Shown here: one piece after another, positions 46,899-58,100 of the stretch
How positions within the stretch are numbered: position 1 is the first letter of the stretch
Layout: each line of letters opens with the position of its first letter
NCBI RefSeq assembly: GCF_964204645.1
Contig: NC_134030.1
Span: 10,972,278-11,036,277, forward strand
Reading direction: 5' to 3'
Source: Tubulanus polymorphus
Taxonomy: Eukaryota > Nemertea > Palaeonemertea > Tubulaniformes > Tubulanidae
DNA: 64,000 nt
Program-made: the position numbers and the translations under genes
Notes under the pieces: model-generated
Seen by the model: the letters and a program-made list of their open reading frames with translations, nothing else
Database searches by the model: none
What the model was told of the DNA's origin: nothing

Positions 46899-47645
46899 CA
46901 AATGACATGTAATATTGTTCGAAATCGTCTATTCCATGAAGTATTTTTCAGTACATGTACGCTATATGACGCTGTAGGTGCGGCGACACCGCATATTAGG
47001 CTAAAATGATGATACCTTTTCCTCATAATCGGCTGGGTGAATTTTGTAAACTGCAATGAGATTTGTAACTAATTCATTTCTATAGCTGCCGGGTCTGTTA
47101 TAGTTACCTTTATCGTGATAAAAAACGGATTGTACAGGGTAGATAGGCGGCCCGACCGGTGAACTTTTTGAGCTCAGTAGAAATCAGATGGTGGCGTCAA
47201 TCGTGTGATATTAAGTTCGTCAACGATTGGCTCGATTTCAAAGTTAGCCGAGCTACCGCACTATGCATAATTCGGTGCTTATCTAAAATCGTAGACAGTG
47301 TGCGAACATGGACTTATAAGCTAGGCTAGACTAGTTTATAGTTCGTCCATGGTGCGAATAAATTCGCGCACACCCTATACACACCCTGCTGTCTACTAGA
47401 AATCAAGAATTCGTTGAGACTAGTATTAATTGATTTTTGATGCCACGGCAGTATCTATAAACACATGGGACAATGAAGAAGCGTTCCAACGGTTGTAATT
47501 GGAATTTCCCTATTTCCTCTGTTAACTGATTTGTATCATTCTTCGTTTTTACTAGGCTAGCCATGCGGGTGGAGTTTTGGTGTGGAATATCAAAGAATAC
47601 ATAATAGTATCATTATGTATTTTTGGTAATAAATATATATTTCAT
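46899..47645 (+). other. Probable 3' UTR and downstream region of transporter A
   Basis: Non-coding after the TGA at 46896-46898. AATAAA at 47357-47362 and 47638-47643 are candidate polyadenylation signals. Nothing else seen. Confidence 0.45.
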
Positions 47646-47912
47646 ATATAGAGAATCCCACAATGATAGCGACCAAAACAGTCCGAAAATGTAACTGAAG
47701 CTAGTAGTTTATTCAACTTTTCGACTTTATCCTAATAGTCATCTTCAGGAATAATCCTGCACGAAGATCATGATTAGGATTATGAAGATTATGATGAACA
47801 TTATTCCTGAAGATGACTATAAGGAGATAGTCGAAACGTTGAACAAACTACTAGCTTCAGATACATTTTCGAACTGTTTTTGTCGTTATTATTGTGGGAT
47901 TCCCTCTATATC
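47646..47912. mobile_element. Foldback element with GAAGATGACT / AGTCGAAACGTT arms
   Basis: Arms 47646-47753 and 47802-47912 are inverted copies: GAATCCCACAATGATAGCG... with ...TTATTATTGTGGGATTC, AGCTAGTAGTTTATTCAA with TTGAACAAACTACTAGCT, and TAGTCATCTTCAGGAATA with TATTCCTGAAGATGACTA. The spacer is about 48 bp and AT-rich. No ORF crosses it meaningfully. Confidence 0.85.
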
Positions 47913-48514
47913 GCTTCAACACCGATATAGTGTTTTATCAATCGTGATAGATTTCATGTATTCATTTATGCAATCTATGCCCTCCTCATTGAGAAGCTAT
48001 TTAGTTGGTATTTTCTTCAAAATGCGAAACTATGAAGGATATGAATGTGGATTCTCGGTTGGTCCTTTGTTTCACAATCGGTAGCCATTTTTGCTTCATT
48101 CCCGCCAGGTGGAATGCCTTTTGTAGGGAAATACCAACAAGCTTTGACGCTAAGTTTTCCTGTCGGTCCAAGACATGGACGTATAATCTAGTTTTATACG
48201 TCCATGCTAGGACGAACGTAGGACTATCCGATGTATTGTTCTTCCCAAGAAGGGGCGTTGGCAATTGAAACAATTTTCGATACCAAGCGCATTTTGCATT
48301 AATAAATCGATTGTAGTCACGCCTTAGTTTTTATGATTGTGACGGGTTCGGTAATTGCCATCCGCAATATGTCTGATTGTCAATCGTTTCACTGGGGTCT
48401 CACTGGGTCTAATCTGTAATCAGTTTTCAGGTAGGCATGGTCTCCCCGGTGCCGGTCATAAATTATCAACAATGTATCAGGTGATTCGTACCGGTAGGTC
48501 TTGTTGCAATTTCC

Positions 48515-49240
48515 AATTTCCGAAATGATGTATCCATATCTATGCAATAGCATCGTCTGGGAATGGATGTACATGTACCTATGCATTGAATTATATAATT
48601 GTTATTTGCAAACTTTTGTTAAGTCTTTCGGATAACGAGTGAGTGATTTTTGTTGTTACATTATTTTCATACAGCAAAGCATGTATGAATCAGGTTAATT
48701 AGTCATGACACCCCCAAAAACACTCGATAAACGTTTAGAATAGTTTATAATTATATGTACATGTATTTTATCTGAAGTGAATATATATTCTATTTTATCA
48801 TAGCATATATATGTTTGTATTCTATAAATTTGTAAAATGTGAAAACTTGCTGGATATGAACAATTTATGCTGTGAAATTTCCAGAAAAGATGTATCCACA
48901 TCTACTCGTCTACTATGGGAATGGATATACGTGTACCTATGCATTGAACTGTTAATTGTTATTTGCTTATACTTTTTTGATAAAGTTTTTTGGATAACGA
49001 GTGAATGATTGTTCTTGTCAGATTATTTATATACATGTATGCAAAGCACGTAACTGATGAATAAGATAATTGGCCATGACACCAACGAAACTCAATACGT
49101 TTAGAATAGTTTATAATTATACACCTGTATTTTATCTGAAGTGAATCTATATTTTATTTGTTCATAGCATATACATATATATATATATATGTTTATATTC
49201 AATACATTTGTAAAATGTGAAAACTGGCTGAATATGAAAA
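48515..49240. repeat. Tandem duplication, two units of about 361 bp
   Basis: Unit 1 (48515-48875) and unit 2 (48876-49240) share many ordered segments: GATGTATCCA, GGGAATGGAT, GTACCTATGCATTGAA, GGATAACGAGTGA, ACGTTTAGAATAGTTTATAA, TTTTATCTGAAGTGAAT and TTTGTAAAATGTGAAAACT. Divergence includes small indels and a TA expansion in unit 2. The flanks carry relics of the AGCCCACTTGGGA repeat (48320-48440, 49360-49400). Confidence 0.85.
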
Positions 49241-49560
49241 AAATGCAGCCAGGAATGTATTTCTTTTATCAAATATATTATGTTATACTGCAACTTCAGT
49301 TTTGATCCTCTTTGCTCCGTCCCATCGGCATTAGTTTATTCGGTATCAGGACCCCATCGTTCCGTTCGTCTGTAGACAGAAATCATCTTTCTCATTAACG
49401 GATGATTGCTATTTGATTTATGTACATGTTCATATATCTACCTTATGTGCACGGCCGATCAGAATTGGGATGGCTGATGACTAAACTAACAATCAACATT
49501 TCAAGACGAATAGTTCCCCGCTCAAAGATACATTTATAGAAAAGGGGTTATTCGGCTGCG

Positions 49561-50590
49561 ACCGATTCTACTCGTCGACAATGTCTACAACCCCGATTGT
49601 CGACCGATTCTACTCGTCGACAATGTCTACAACCCCGATTGTCGACTGATTCTACTCGTCGACAATGTCTACAACCCTGATTGTGAAAAGCAACTGACGG
49701 AAGCACGCAGCTCCTCGATCCCAGCCACTCTATATAAGGGTAATCCACGCACACACGCAGCCCCTCGATCCCGGCCACTCATTATAAGGGTAATCCACGC
49801 ACACACGCAGCCACTCTATATAAGGATAATCCACGCACACACCACCCCTCGCTCCCAGCCACTTTATATAAGGGTGATCCACGCACACACGCAGCCCCTC
49901 GATCCCGGCCACTCATTATAAAGGGCCATCCACGCACACACGCAGCCCCTCGATAGCAGCCACTCTATATAAGGGTGATCCACGCACACACGCGGCCCCT
50001 CGATCCCAGCCACTCTATATAAGGGTGATCCACGCACACACGCAGCCCCTCGATAGCAGCCACTCTATATAAGGGTAATCCACGCACACACCACCCCTCG
50101 ATCCCAGCCACTTTATATAAGGGTGATCCACGCGCACACGCGGCCCCTCGATCCCAGCCACTCTGTATAAGTGTAATCCACGCACACACCACCCCTCGAT
50201 CCCAGCCACTTTATATAAGGGTGATCCACTCACACACGCGGCCCCTCGATCCCAGCCACTCTATATGAGGGTAATCCACACACACACACAGCCCCTCGAT
50301 CCCGGCCACTCTATATAAGGGTAATTCACGCACACACGCAGCCCCTCGATCCCGGCCACTCTATATAAGATTGTATAAACATGATTGTAGACATTGTCGA
50401 CGAGTAAAATCGGTCGGCAATCAGGATTGCAGACATTGTCGACGAGTAGAATCGGTCGACAATCGGGGGTTGTAGACATTGTCGACGAGTAGAATCGGAC
50501 AATCGGGGTTGTAGACATTGTCGACGAGTAGAATCGGACGACAATCGGGGTTGTAGACATTGTCGACGAGTAGAATCGGCCGACATTTAG
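49561..50590. repeat. Minisatellite core flanked by inverted tandem repeats
   Basis: Left flank 49561-49684: three 42-bp units with ACCGATTCTACTCGTCGACA and ATGTCTACAACCCCGATTGT. Core about 49700-50370: roughly 14 units of about 50 bp with CCTCGATCCCAGCCACT, TATATAAGGGTGATCCACGC and ACACACGC. Right flank about 50384-50585: about five units that are the reverse complement of the left flank (TTGTAGACATTGTCGACGAG, TAGAATCGG). Each core unit contains TATATAA, but no gene is attached. The reading frames across it arise from the repeat. Confidence 0.9.
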
Positions 50591-50761
50591 GATTGATAGA
50601 TCTCTACTTTTACCTGTTCTGGAGTTGAGCCGCACGCCCTATGGCGTAATGTCGTAAGATTCAATCAGTCCAATATTGGCGGATTAATTCCAAATACCAG
50701 TCAAATGTGATAAGTCTCTGCTGGAACTATTTAATGCTATAATGGACTTGAGCCACACGTT

Positions 50762-50935
50762 CAGTGGAACCTCGTTTTAACGAAATCGGATACGAAGATT
50801 CATCGGATATTACAAATATAGAATTTTGTCCCAATTAAGAAAATGTGATTATTTTCATACTGGATATAACGAACAATAGGTTATAACAAACATATTTTCT
50901 GGTCCCGTGAAGTTCGCTGTAATGAGGTTCCACTG
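50762..50935. mobile_element. MITE with CAGTGGAACCTCGTT termini, copy 1
   Basis: The left end CAGTGGAACCTCGTTTTAACG and right end TGAGGTTCCACTG are inverted repeats; TA follows the right end. 174 bp, non-coding. The terminal motif resembles pogo/Tigger-like Tc1-mariner elements, an assignment from memory of that family. Confidence 0.75.
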
Positions 50936-52027
50936 TAATACACGATCTTACTAGTTTTGAATAAGTAATTCCAAGCAAGTATCGGACACACTATGCGATC
51001 ATCGGCCAAACGATTGTCACCAAGAATTCTTAAATGACCTTCAAAGTAAGTAAATCTACATCTTTTTCAACTAGGCAGCGCTTTCGACAAATGTCTTTAT
51101 CTCAAGAATCACTAGCCGATGTCATAATAGTCAGTAACCTGTCTGTGGTTTAGTTTCACAATCGGATATTTTCACAAACCACAGTCAGGAATGGGAAGGT
51201 CATTTTTGTATGAAATCTTCGTCAGCCAATTTGACTAACGAGTAATTTGCCCAGCATTTCATTGTCTCTTAAGATATCCGTCTAATTTTTGTTGTAATCG
51301 ACGCACAACAGATTCGTAGTTTGTCTGATACCTATAACACCTCACCTGACGATCTTAATCCATGTGCAAATCGGCCGTAAAGTGAGAGTAAATTTCCGTC
51401 GGGTCAACAGCTGCCATTTTGAAAATTACTGGAGGTGCTGGCACCTGTGGACTGAGGCCAGGACAACAGCACAAACTAACGAAGCGAAACGACGAAATTG
51501 AAAAAAATTAAGAAATCAACACTTATTCACATTTTTCTTTTACCAGAATTTATTATTTCATTATTTATTATGGAAAACACGAAGATTTGAAATATAAGTT
51601 GGAACACCATCAAAAATAAAAGTTGTCGTTTCGTCTTGGAAGTTTTATATAAATCCTTGTAGGTCCTCTTGTCTTATCATGCCACATGTGCAATACAGAG
51701 AAATGGCGGCCAATGGCGAAATTGGTGGAGAAATTAATTAATTTCTCAAAATAATGTTGATTAAACACTCGAAACATACATAAAATTGGATTATTTCGAA
51801 AGGTACCTGTGTTAGTTTGTGAATTAAGCCATTAATTGTGGACTGAAGTGAATAGAAAGTATATTTTTGAAGTGTTACTTTTTTCAACCGTGTTTTGGTC
51901 CTTGTCATCCCTAACGTTGGTATAAGCCCATTCGATTATAAAAAGCTTACCACCAACGATTAGGTAACTAACTAATGTCATAAATGATTAGCTCATGTAA
52001 TATTCCTTCGCCTGCATCTCAGTTATG
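50936..52027. other. Gene-free stretch between two MITE copies
   Basis: No coding frame, tRNA or organised repeat recognised. Confidence 0.4.
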
Positions 52028-52191
52028 TATTGGAACCTCGATACAACTAACTTCACGGGACCAGAAAATATGTCCCATAACCGATAGTTCGTTATATCCA
52101 GTATGGAATAATTGAAATTTTCCTATTTCGGACAAAATTCTAGGTTTGTAATAACCGACAAATCGTTAAATCCACGGAGAACGTTCCACTG
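52028..52191. mobile_element. MITE with CAGTGGAACCTCGTT-type termini, copy 2, inverted
   Basis: The reverse complement of the copy at 50762-50935: shared ACTTCACGGGACCAGAAAATA, TAGTTCGTTATATCCAGTAT and GGACAAAATTCTA in inverted order. The ends are degraded (TTGGAACCTCG and GTTCCACTG). Confidence 0.75.
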
Positions 52192-54250
52192 TACTTGTTA
52201 TACGACTATCACTACCAAAATAGCTAGCTAAATGTTTATTTCTACTAGCTTTCAGTTATTCAGAAAGGAGCACGATCACTTTATTGCTGATCTGCAGCTG
52301 TATTCTTTTAATAGTTTATGCTGCGTAAAGGCGAGTCAAACTTCAACCACACGCGTCTCATGCGTGCATCTATATATCAGGAAATTCAAAGATGTTACCG
52401 ATCTCTTCTTTGCCACCCAGGAAGAAAGACACTCTAAATATTTGGATGGATATATGGGAAAGCTGTGGGTCCTGGAGTGTGTAATGGGTAGTGTAGTGTG
52501 ATCTGTGTGCATTTGTGGCCAGCACACAGATCACATTGTTCAATGGGGTTTGGTCCAGGACTCGCGAGATTTTCAACAACACGGAAGTAACGTGTAATAA
52601 ATGATGACTTGAATTGCATGACTATCTACCACCCCTCATTATTGTTGGAAAACTAAACGTTCGGCACTGACTAAAATTAGTAATAACATTTTAGAAATGG
52701 CCAGAATTTTAACTTAGGTTCTATCTCATTTTTATTTTACAATTGCGATTGGTATAATTTTTTGTAAACGGCCGTTAAGGCTTCATGTTTCGTCTGCAAT
52801 TCACTGAAAATAGTTACCCAACTACGCACATTTCAGTGTTTTCTGCAGCTGTACACTCAATCGGCACCGTTCGTGACTAGCTTCACTGCGGAATTATCAT
52901 TAATTAACATCGCCATATCACATCATCAACTTATATTGTGCCTTAAAACCCTAACAGCCGAAATAATTGAAATGCAACCACGATTTCTATCATTGAAAAT
53001 TGAGAGAGTGGCCATGTTTGTGTTTGCTGCTTCGCGTAAATCCCGCGCGGTGGCGCAACCGCGGGGAGTGGGGCCGATACGTCAAGAGCTTTATTAACTG
53101 TGGTAATGAGGGCACATGTATATTGGAAAACGTGAAAAAAGGTTTTATATTGAAATTAGTCAACATAAACGGAATACGCCAGATCAGGTCCGTACACAGC
53201 CTTTCTGGGAGGGTGCGAATATGTTAGGCGGAACCCATTTGCCAGTCCGTAATTACGTGTGCCCACGGCGCAAATACATCTGCCGAGAGTTTGGCCCTCC
53301 CCTACAAAAATCTTTAAAATTCGAAGCCTTTTAGATGAATTTCTTGGCTTAATTTAAGTGAATGTTCCATATAAAAAGTCAATGAAATGTATGAGATAAC
53401 TAGTGATGGAGTAGTCTAAAACATATTCTTACAAGTGGAACTCGGGACTTTGTGGGAAGGTGCCTTTGCACTTGTCGCGCCCTGGGTAGGGGTCTGTAGA
53501 TGCTTGGCTCTTACGAATGGATGCACGCACCACGAACAGCGCGTCGACTAGTACACATCACTCATCCGTTTCTCTCGAGTCGAGTCACTTCCAAACCAGT
53601 TATAGGATTTACGCGGAATAACCTTTGGCGCGGCCTGGTCCGACGTTTTTGGTCGTACAAAAATTCGGCCCGTGTCTAAATGGCATGAACCAGTGTATAC
53701 ATGTAGTATCCGTGTAATCGCAGCTATAGACGCATAGGCATCATGGTGACCGTGTTAAGTCACTAAAAGATATTGATTTTGTCACCAGCACCGATTATCT
53801 GGAGCCGAATATATCGAAACATACTCACGTCTGATTATGTAGTATCATTAGGAAAGAAATATATTTAGGTGGAAAATCATTTTTCACGACTTAAAACCTA
53901 AACGGCGTGAGAATAATTTATAGATGAGTGTACGGTATATCATATTTTGTGTGTCACGAATTCAACTCATGCAGATCTTACATAACTCGATCTTTGAACT
54001 ATAACCCCAGTGGCCTATCTTTTAAAGTCTACCCTAAATCAGTATTTCTTTTTTGTCTGGGAATTATCAGGTCACTTGCCATGTTTAAGTTGATATTTAG
54101 ACGATTTATTTCCGTTTAAAATACATAGACAGCAGATCACACGTGTGAGTATGATGGTTGAATAATGTCTAAATTCCTGTCCAATGGCTGTCTTTTCTTT
54201 GTTTTTGTCACTATTCCTATATCCATACATTCAATTTTTCTTTTGTCAAA
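52192..54250. other. Upstream region of transporter gene B, no gene recognised
   Basis: Only short unsupported frames. A hairpin with a perfect 14-bp stem, TGTGATCTGTGTGC at 52497-52510 and its complement at 52522-52535, has an 11-base loop. Promoter and 5' UTR exons of transporter B may lie here; none could be assigned. Confidence 0.4.
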
Positions 54251-54290
54251 AGATCAAAAAGTGGATGCACCAGGCTTACACGTTAATAAT

Positions 54291-55154
54291 ATGAATCGTG
54301 ATACTCAACTGAACGGTGGCATTGGTAAAAATGCAGCTAATTGGTCGCAATCGTAAGTGTTTAACGTGCTTCTTTTCACTCTTTACTATTCATTCGGGAT
54401 GATTTTGTACGTAATAATTGGCGATAATCAGAAATGCTGCCTTTATGCAAAATTCAATGAATCTTTCAAATATCCGATGTTATATACTCGGTCGTTATTC
54501 CAAGATTCCAAGATGAGTTCGTCGACGTACATGAAGTTTTGTTGTACATTGTTTTGTACACTAACCAGATAGAATACTAGTACCAAAATAATTAAGCCTT
54601 AGGTCATGATCTACATCAGTAACGATTTTTAGCAGCCCTCGTGATTTTGGCACGCTGAAGGGTATCTGCGTGAAGTGGTGATATCAATATTGTGAGAGCA
54701 AGCGCCCCCTACCAATAACTCATCACGCGACATATTTCAACACCTGCCACTATACCGGTACCCATTTACCGGCCCGGTGTTTAACGGAATTAACCTTGGA
54801 TAGAAAGCAGCTGGTGAAATTAAGCACAAATTATTGCAATGAACTCTGATTGTGAATAGTATAAGAATTAGAATTCATTCAAATTCATCCGATTTGTTCA
54901 TTTAATTTATCTATTGTAATTTGTATAATGACATGTTCGCGTAATTGTTCAACACTATTCGAGAGCAGACATTGCATGAACGCATAACCCTCACCATCCG
55001 TGAACTCCACTGACTAGGCTACCCACAACTCGACGTATGAAATACGTATAGATTAGCGCATAGATTAGTGTTAGTTATGTGCTATATATAGGAAATGATA
55101 TATACTTATTATTATCATATTTATCAAATTTATCATATCTATGGTAATAAAAAA

Positions 55155-55185
<31 letters not shown>

Positions 55186-58100
55186 TTATTATTATTATCA
55201 TTACTAGTATTATCGTTAGAAATGGTCTTTTATGATTATTTTTGCAATTTTTGAGATCGCAAAATAATTCAATCGTGGAAATAAACTTGACCGTGATTTT
55301 GACGAGCATGCGACTGTGTCCAATTGATTTTTTGTTCATTATCTCCGACACATTTTTCCATTCCGAAATACAACTAACAAATGACTCCAAAGTACATTTT
55401 GTGAACTTTTAGCGGGCCATAAATATTACTTAGTCAGATAAAATGAAACAATTAGTTTTGACGGTACATTGTCTATGTCGCGTCGCCTTCATGAGTTATA
55501 TAGGTGTATAACTTTGTCTTTATCTTCGATGAACCTACAGCATATAGCGGCAAAGAAGCGATAATGGGTTTTATGCTTAGTAGCATCACTAATCTCTGGA
55601 AATAGCAAATCTCTGGAAATTATAATTATAATTATAATTCAAACCAAATGATGACTGGCACTGTGGGACATTAAACCTGTTTAACATGTTTTCATATTCA
55701 AATAGAATCTGTGTTGCAGATGTTAATCTTTTATCTAAACTCACCGAGTTCCTATTTCTCAAACGCAACGAAACATGAAAAACTCAGAAGACACTAGCCT
55801 TACATGCATTATACATTGCTTGACTCTGTAACAGAGTTTTTTTTACGATTCGGTAAGAATAAACTTCGAAGCTGCTGAAGCCATTACCGCTATTGTTATC
55901 AGTATACAATCAAAAAGCCCCACATTAGTACCGAGTAACATATCATTGGCACATAGAAAATGATTAAACCATCCAACTTTTCATTTGATTTTAGAAATAT
56001 ATAGATACAGTGACTATCTTTTTTCGCTCTAGACATCGATAACAATGTTGACACGTCGTGGAACTGACTAACACGTTTAATAAGAAATGAATGTTCTATA
56101 AGATAACATAACGATAACGGTATTCGATCATACTATCCAGAGTCCGATATTCGGAGACTTATTCACGGAACACGGTTGAACCTGGGCCGTTAACAATATA
56201 ATATTCGAGCATTTACAAACCTATACAAATTATTTAAGGCCCTCCACGGGGACGAAACAAGGGGCCAAAAGGGGACAAAATCAAGATAACTTAAAATCTT
56301 GGGTATTGGGTTCAGTAAAATCCTAGTATGGGCTTTAGGCTTTTAGTGACTATTGGGGAGTACTGCTTGGTAAGTGTAAGGAAAATAATGATAATAGTTA
56401 TCCAGGGAAAGTTATAGGGTTTTTGGTAATAAAAAACATAAAACCTAAATAAGTATATGCAAAAGTTCTACGTGTGGTTTAAGACCGGGCTAAAGATATA
56501 ATCGTATAGTTTGAAACAACACAGTTTTGAAAATCAAGAGAAACAGAATGAAACATAGTGACAGACTAGTACCGCAAACTCGCCAGTTTGCGTAAATATT
56601 GTTACCTTGACGACTGCAAGTATTATATGTATATATACTTCTGGAACGTATGAAAGCCTTGGGTATCCAAGAATGCTAACTATAGCTCATATTCCACTCA
56701 ATTGAAAAAATCTGCTTATTGAAGGAATTGTCATCAAACTGAATCAAGATAATGTAAGCAATGACGCGTGTTTATGGATGATATGTTGTCACACAGTGGA
56801 ACTGATTGTAAAAACGGTTTCCTGAAAAATTTTCTATGCCAAACTTTTTCTGACATGTTTTTGGGAAAATCAATTTCATCTGTTTTTTTTTTAATTTTCC
56901 CAGAGCAAAATGTTCCAGCTTGGCGTTAGCTTTGAAAATAAGTTCGGACAGCACCAAGCAACACGTTTTTCATTTCTCACATGCCATTTTAAAGACAGGG
57001 GTGTTTGAAATGACGTTAAACTCTTATATTCCTTCTTCAATGTAATCGTGAAAAAATTATTTACAATGAACAGACATTGAAAAATATTTGATATACTTTC
57101 GATTGACGTTAAAAGTTTCTGTTATTGCCGAAAGGGAGAAATTGAAAGGGATAAAAATCAATTGTATTTTGTTGCGCATTTTTGCACGTCTCTGTGTATC
57201 GGGCTTTGCGATGGTGTGTGATCAAAAATAATGCATTGGATTCCTCTCAAGAACAGACGCTCATAAACAAGATCGGAATAAAGAAATCTGTCGAACATGC
57301 CTCTGTACAAAGTGAATTGAAGATGGATTTCTACACCGAACGAGAAATTGAGACTTTTCTTAGATTTGTGCCATTATCTATTTTCAGAAATGGTATTGAG
57401 ATGAGTACTTCGAAAGATGTGGAAGAGAAAAACGACGCTAAAAACATTGAAGCCGTTCGACACTATGTGCCAGTGCCCACTGATGGCGGGTATGGTTGGA
57501 TAATATGCGTGACATCTTTCTTCTTTCAAATGATTTGTGACGGACTGATCTTTTCTTTCGGTGTCATTTTTGTGCATTTGCTCGACCACTTTCGTGAAAG
57601 TCGGAGCATGACCTCGTGGGTAGGGTCGCTCTTGCTTGGCATGTGTATGTTCAATGGTAAGCATCCTCTAATCGATTAACAACGTTGGGAACTTAGTTGA
57701 AATTAATGTTGACGGATGGATGTCATAGAACTGCCCGAGGAATCAATTCCGCTGACCTTCGGTGGTAACGATGCTAATCGGGCGTTCTGGAAACCCCATA
57801 ACTCTACGTACAATATGTACTATGATCAGCATCTGATTGTACGCATCAGATTCCCAACTAAAATCATAAAAATATTTTTTGCCGCACCGATTGACCCAAA
57901 CAAAATGTGCCTTAACGATCATGAGTATAGCTCGTCATATATACGACAGCATATAGATGCATAACATATCGATGGATAAATTGGCTTGTTGGCAAAACGA
58001 CTACCAAGCAGCCGAACGCTAAACTAGGTCGCAATCAAATCGAAATAAATGTCACAATTGGAATCAAATGCATACGAAAATGCATTTATAAAAGGAGATA

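Noticed and set aside
49561-50590. CRISPR-like array
   Set aside because: The repeats are contiguous without unique spacers and the context is a eukaryotic intron-bearing genome.
49548-50635. Several minus-strand frames with repeated RVCVDYPYIEW-like peptides, looking like a repeat protein
   Set aside because: They are translations of the 50-bp minisatellite in shifting frames. The unit length is not a multiple of three and there is no start, splice or domain support.
54165-54356. Alternative longer N-terminus of transporter B starting MSKFLSNG
   Set aside because: The hydrophobic upstream part has no counterpart in copy A. The T-rich tract ending CAAAAG at about 54252 looks like a splice acceptor before the conserved MNRD start. 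Not fully excluded.
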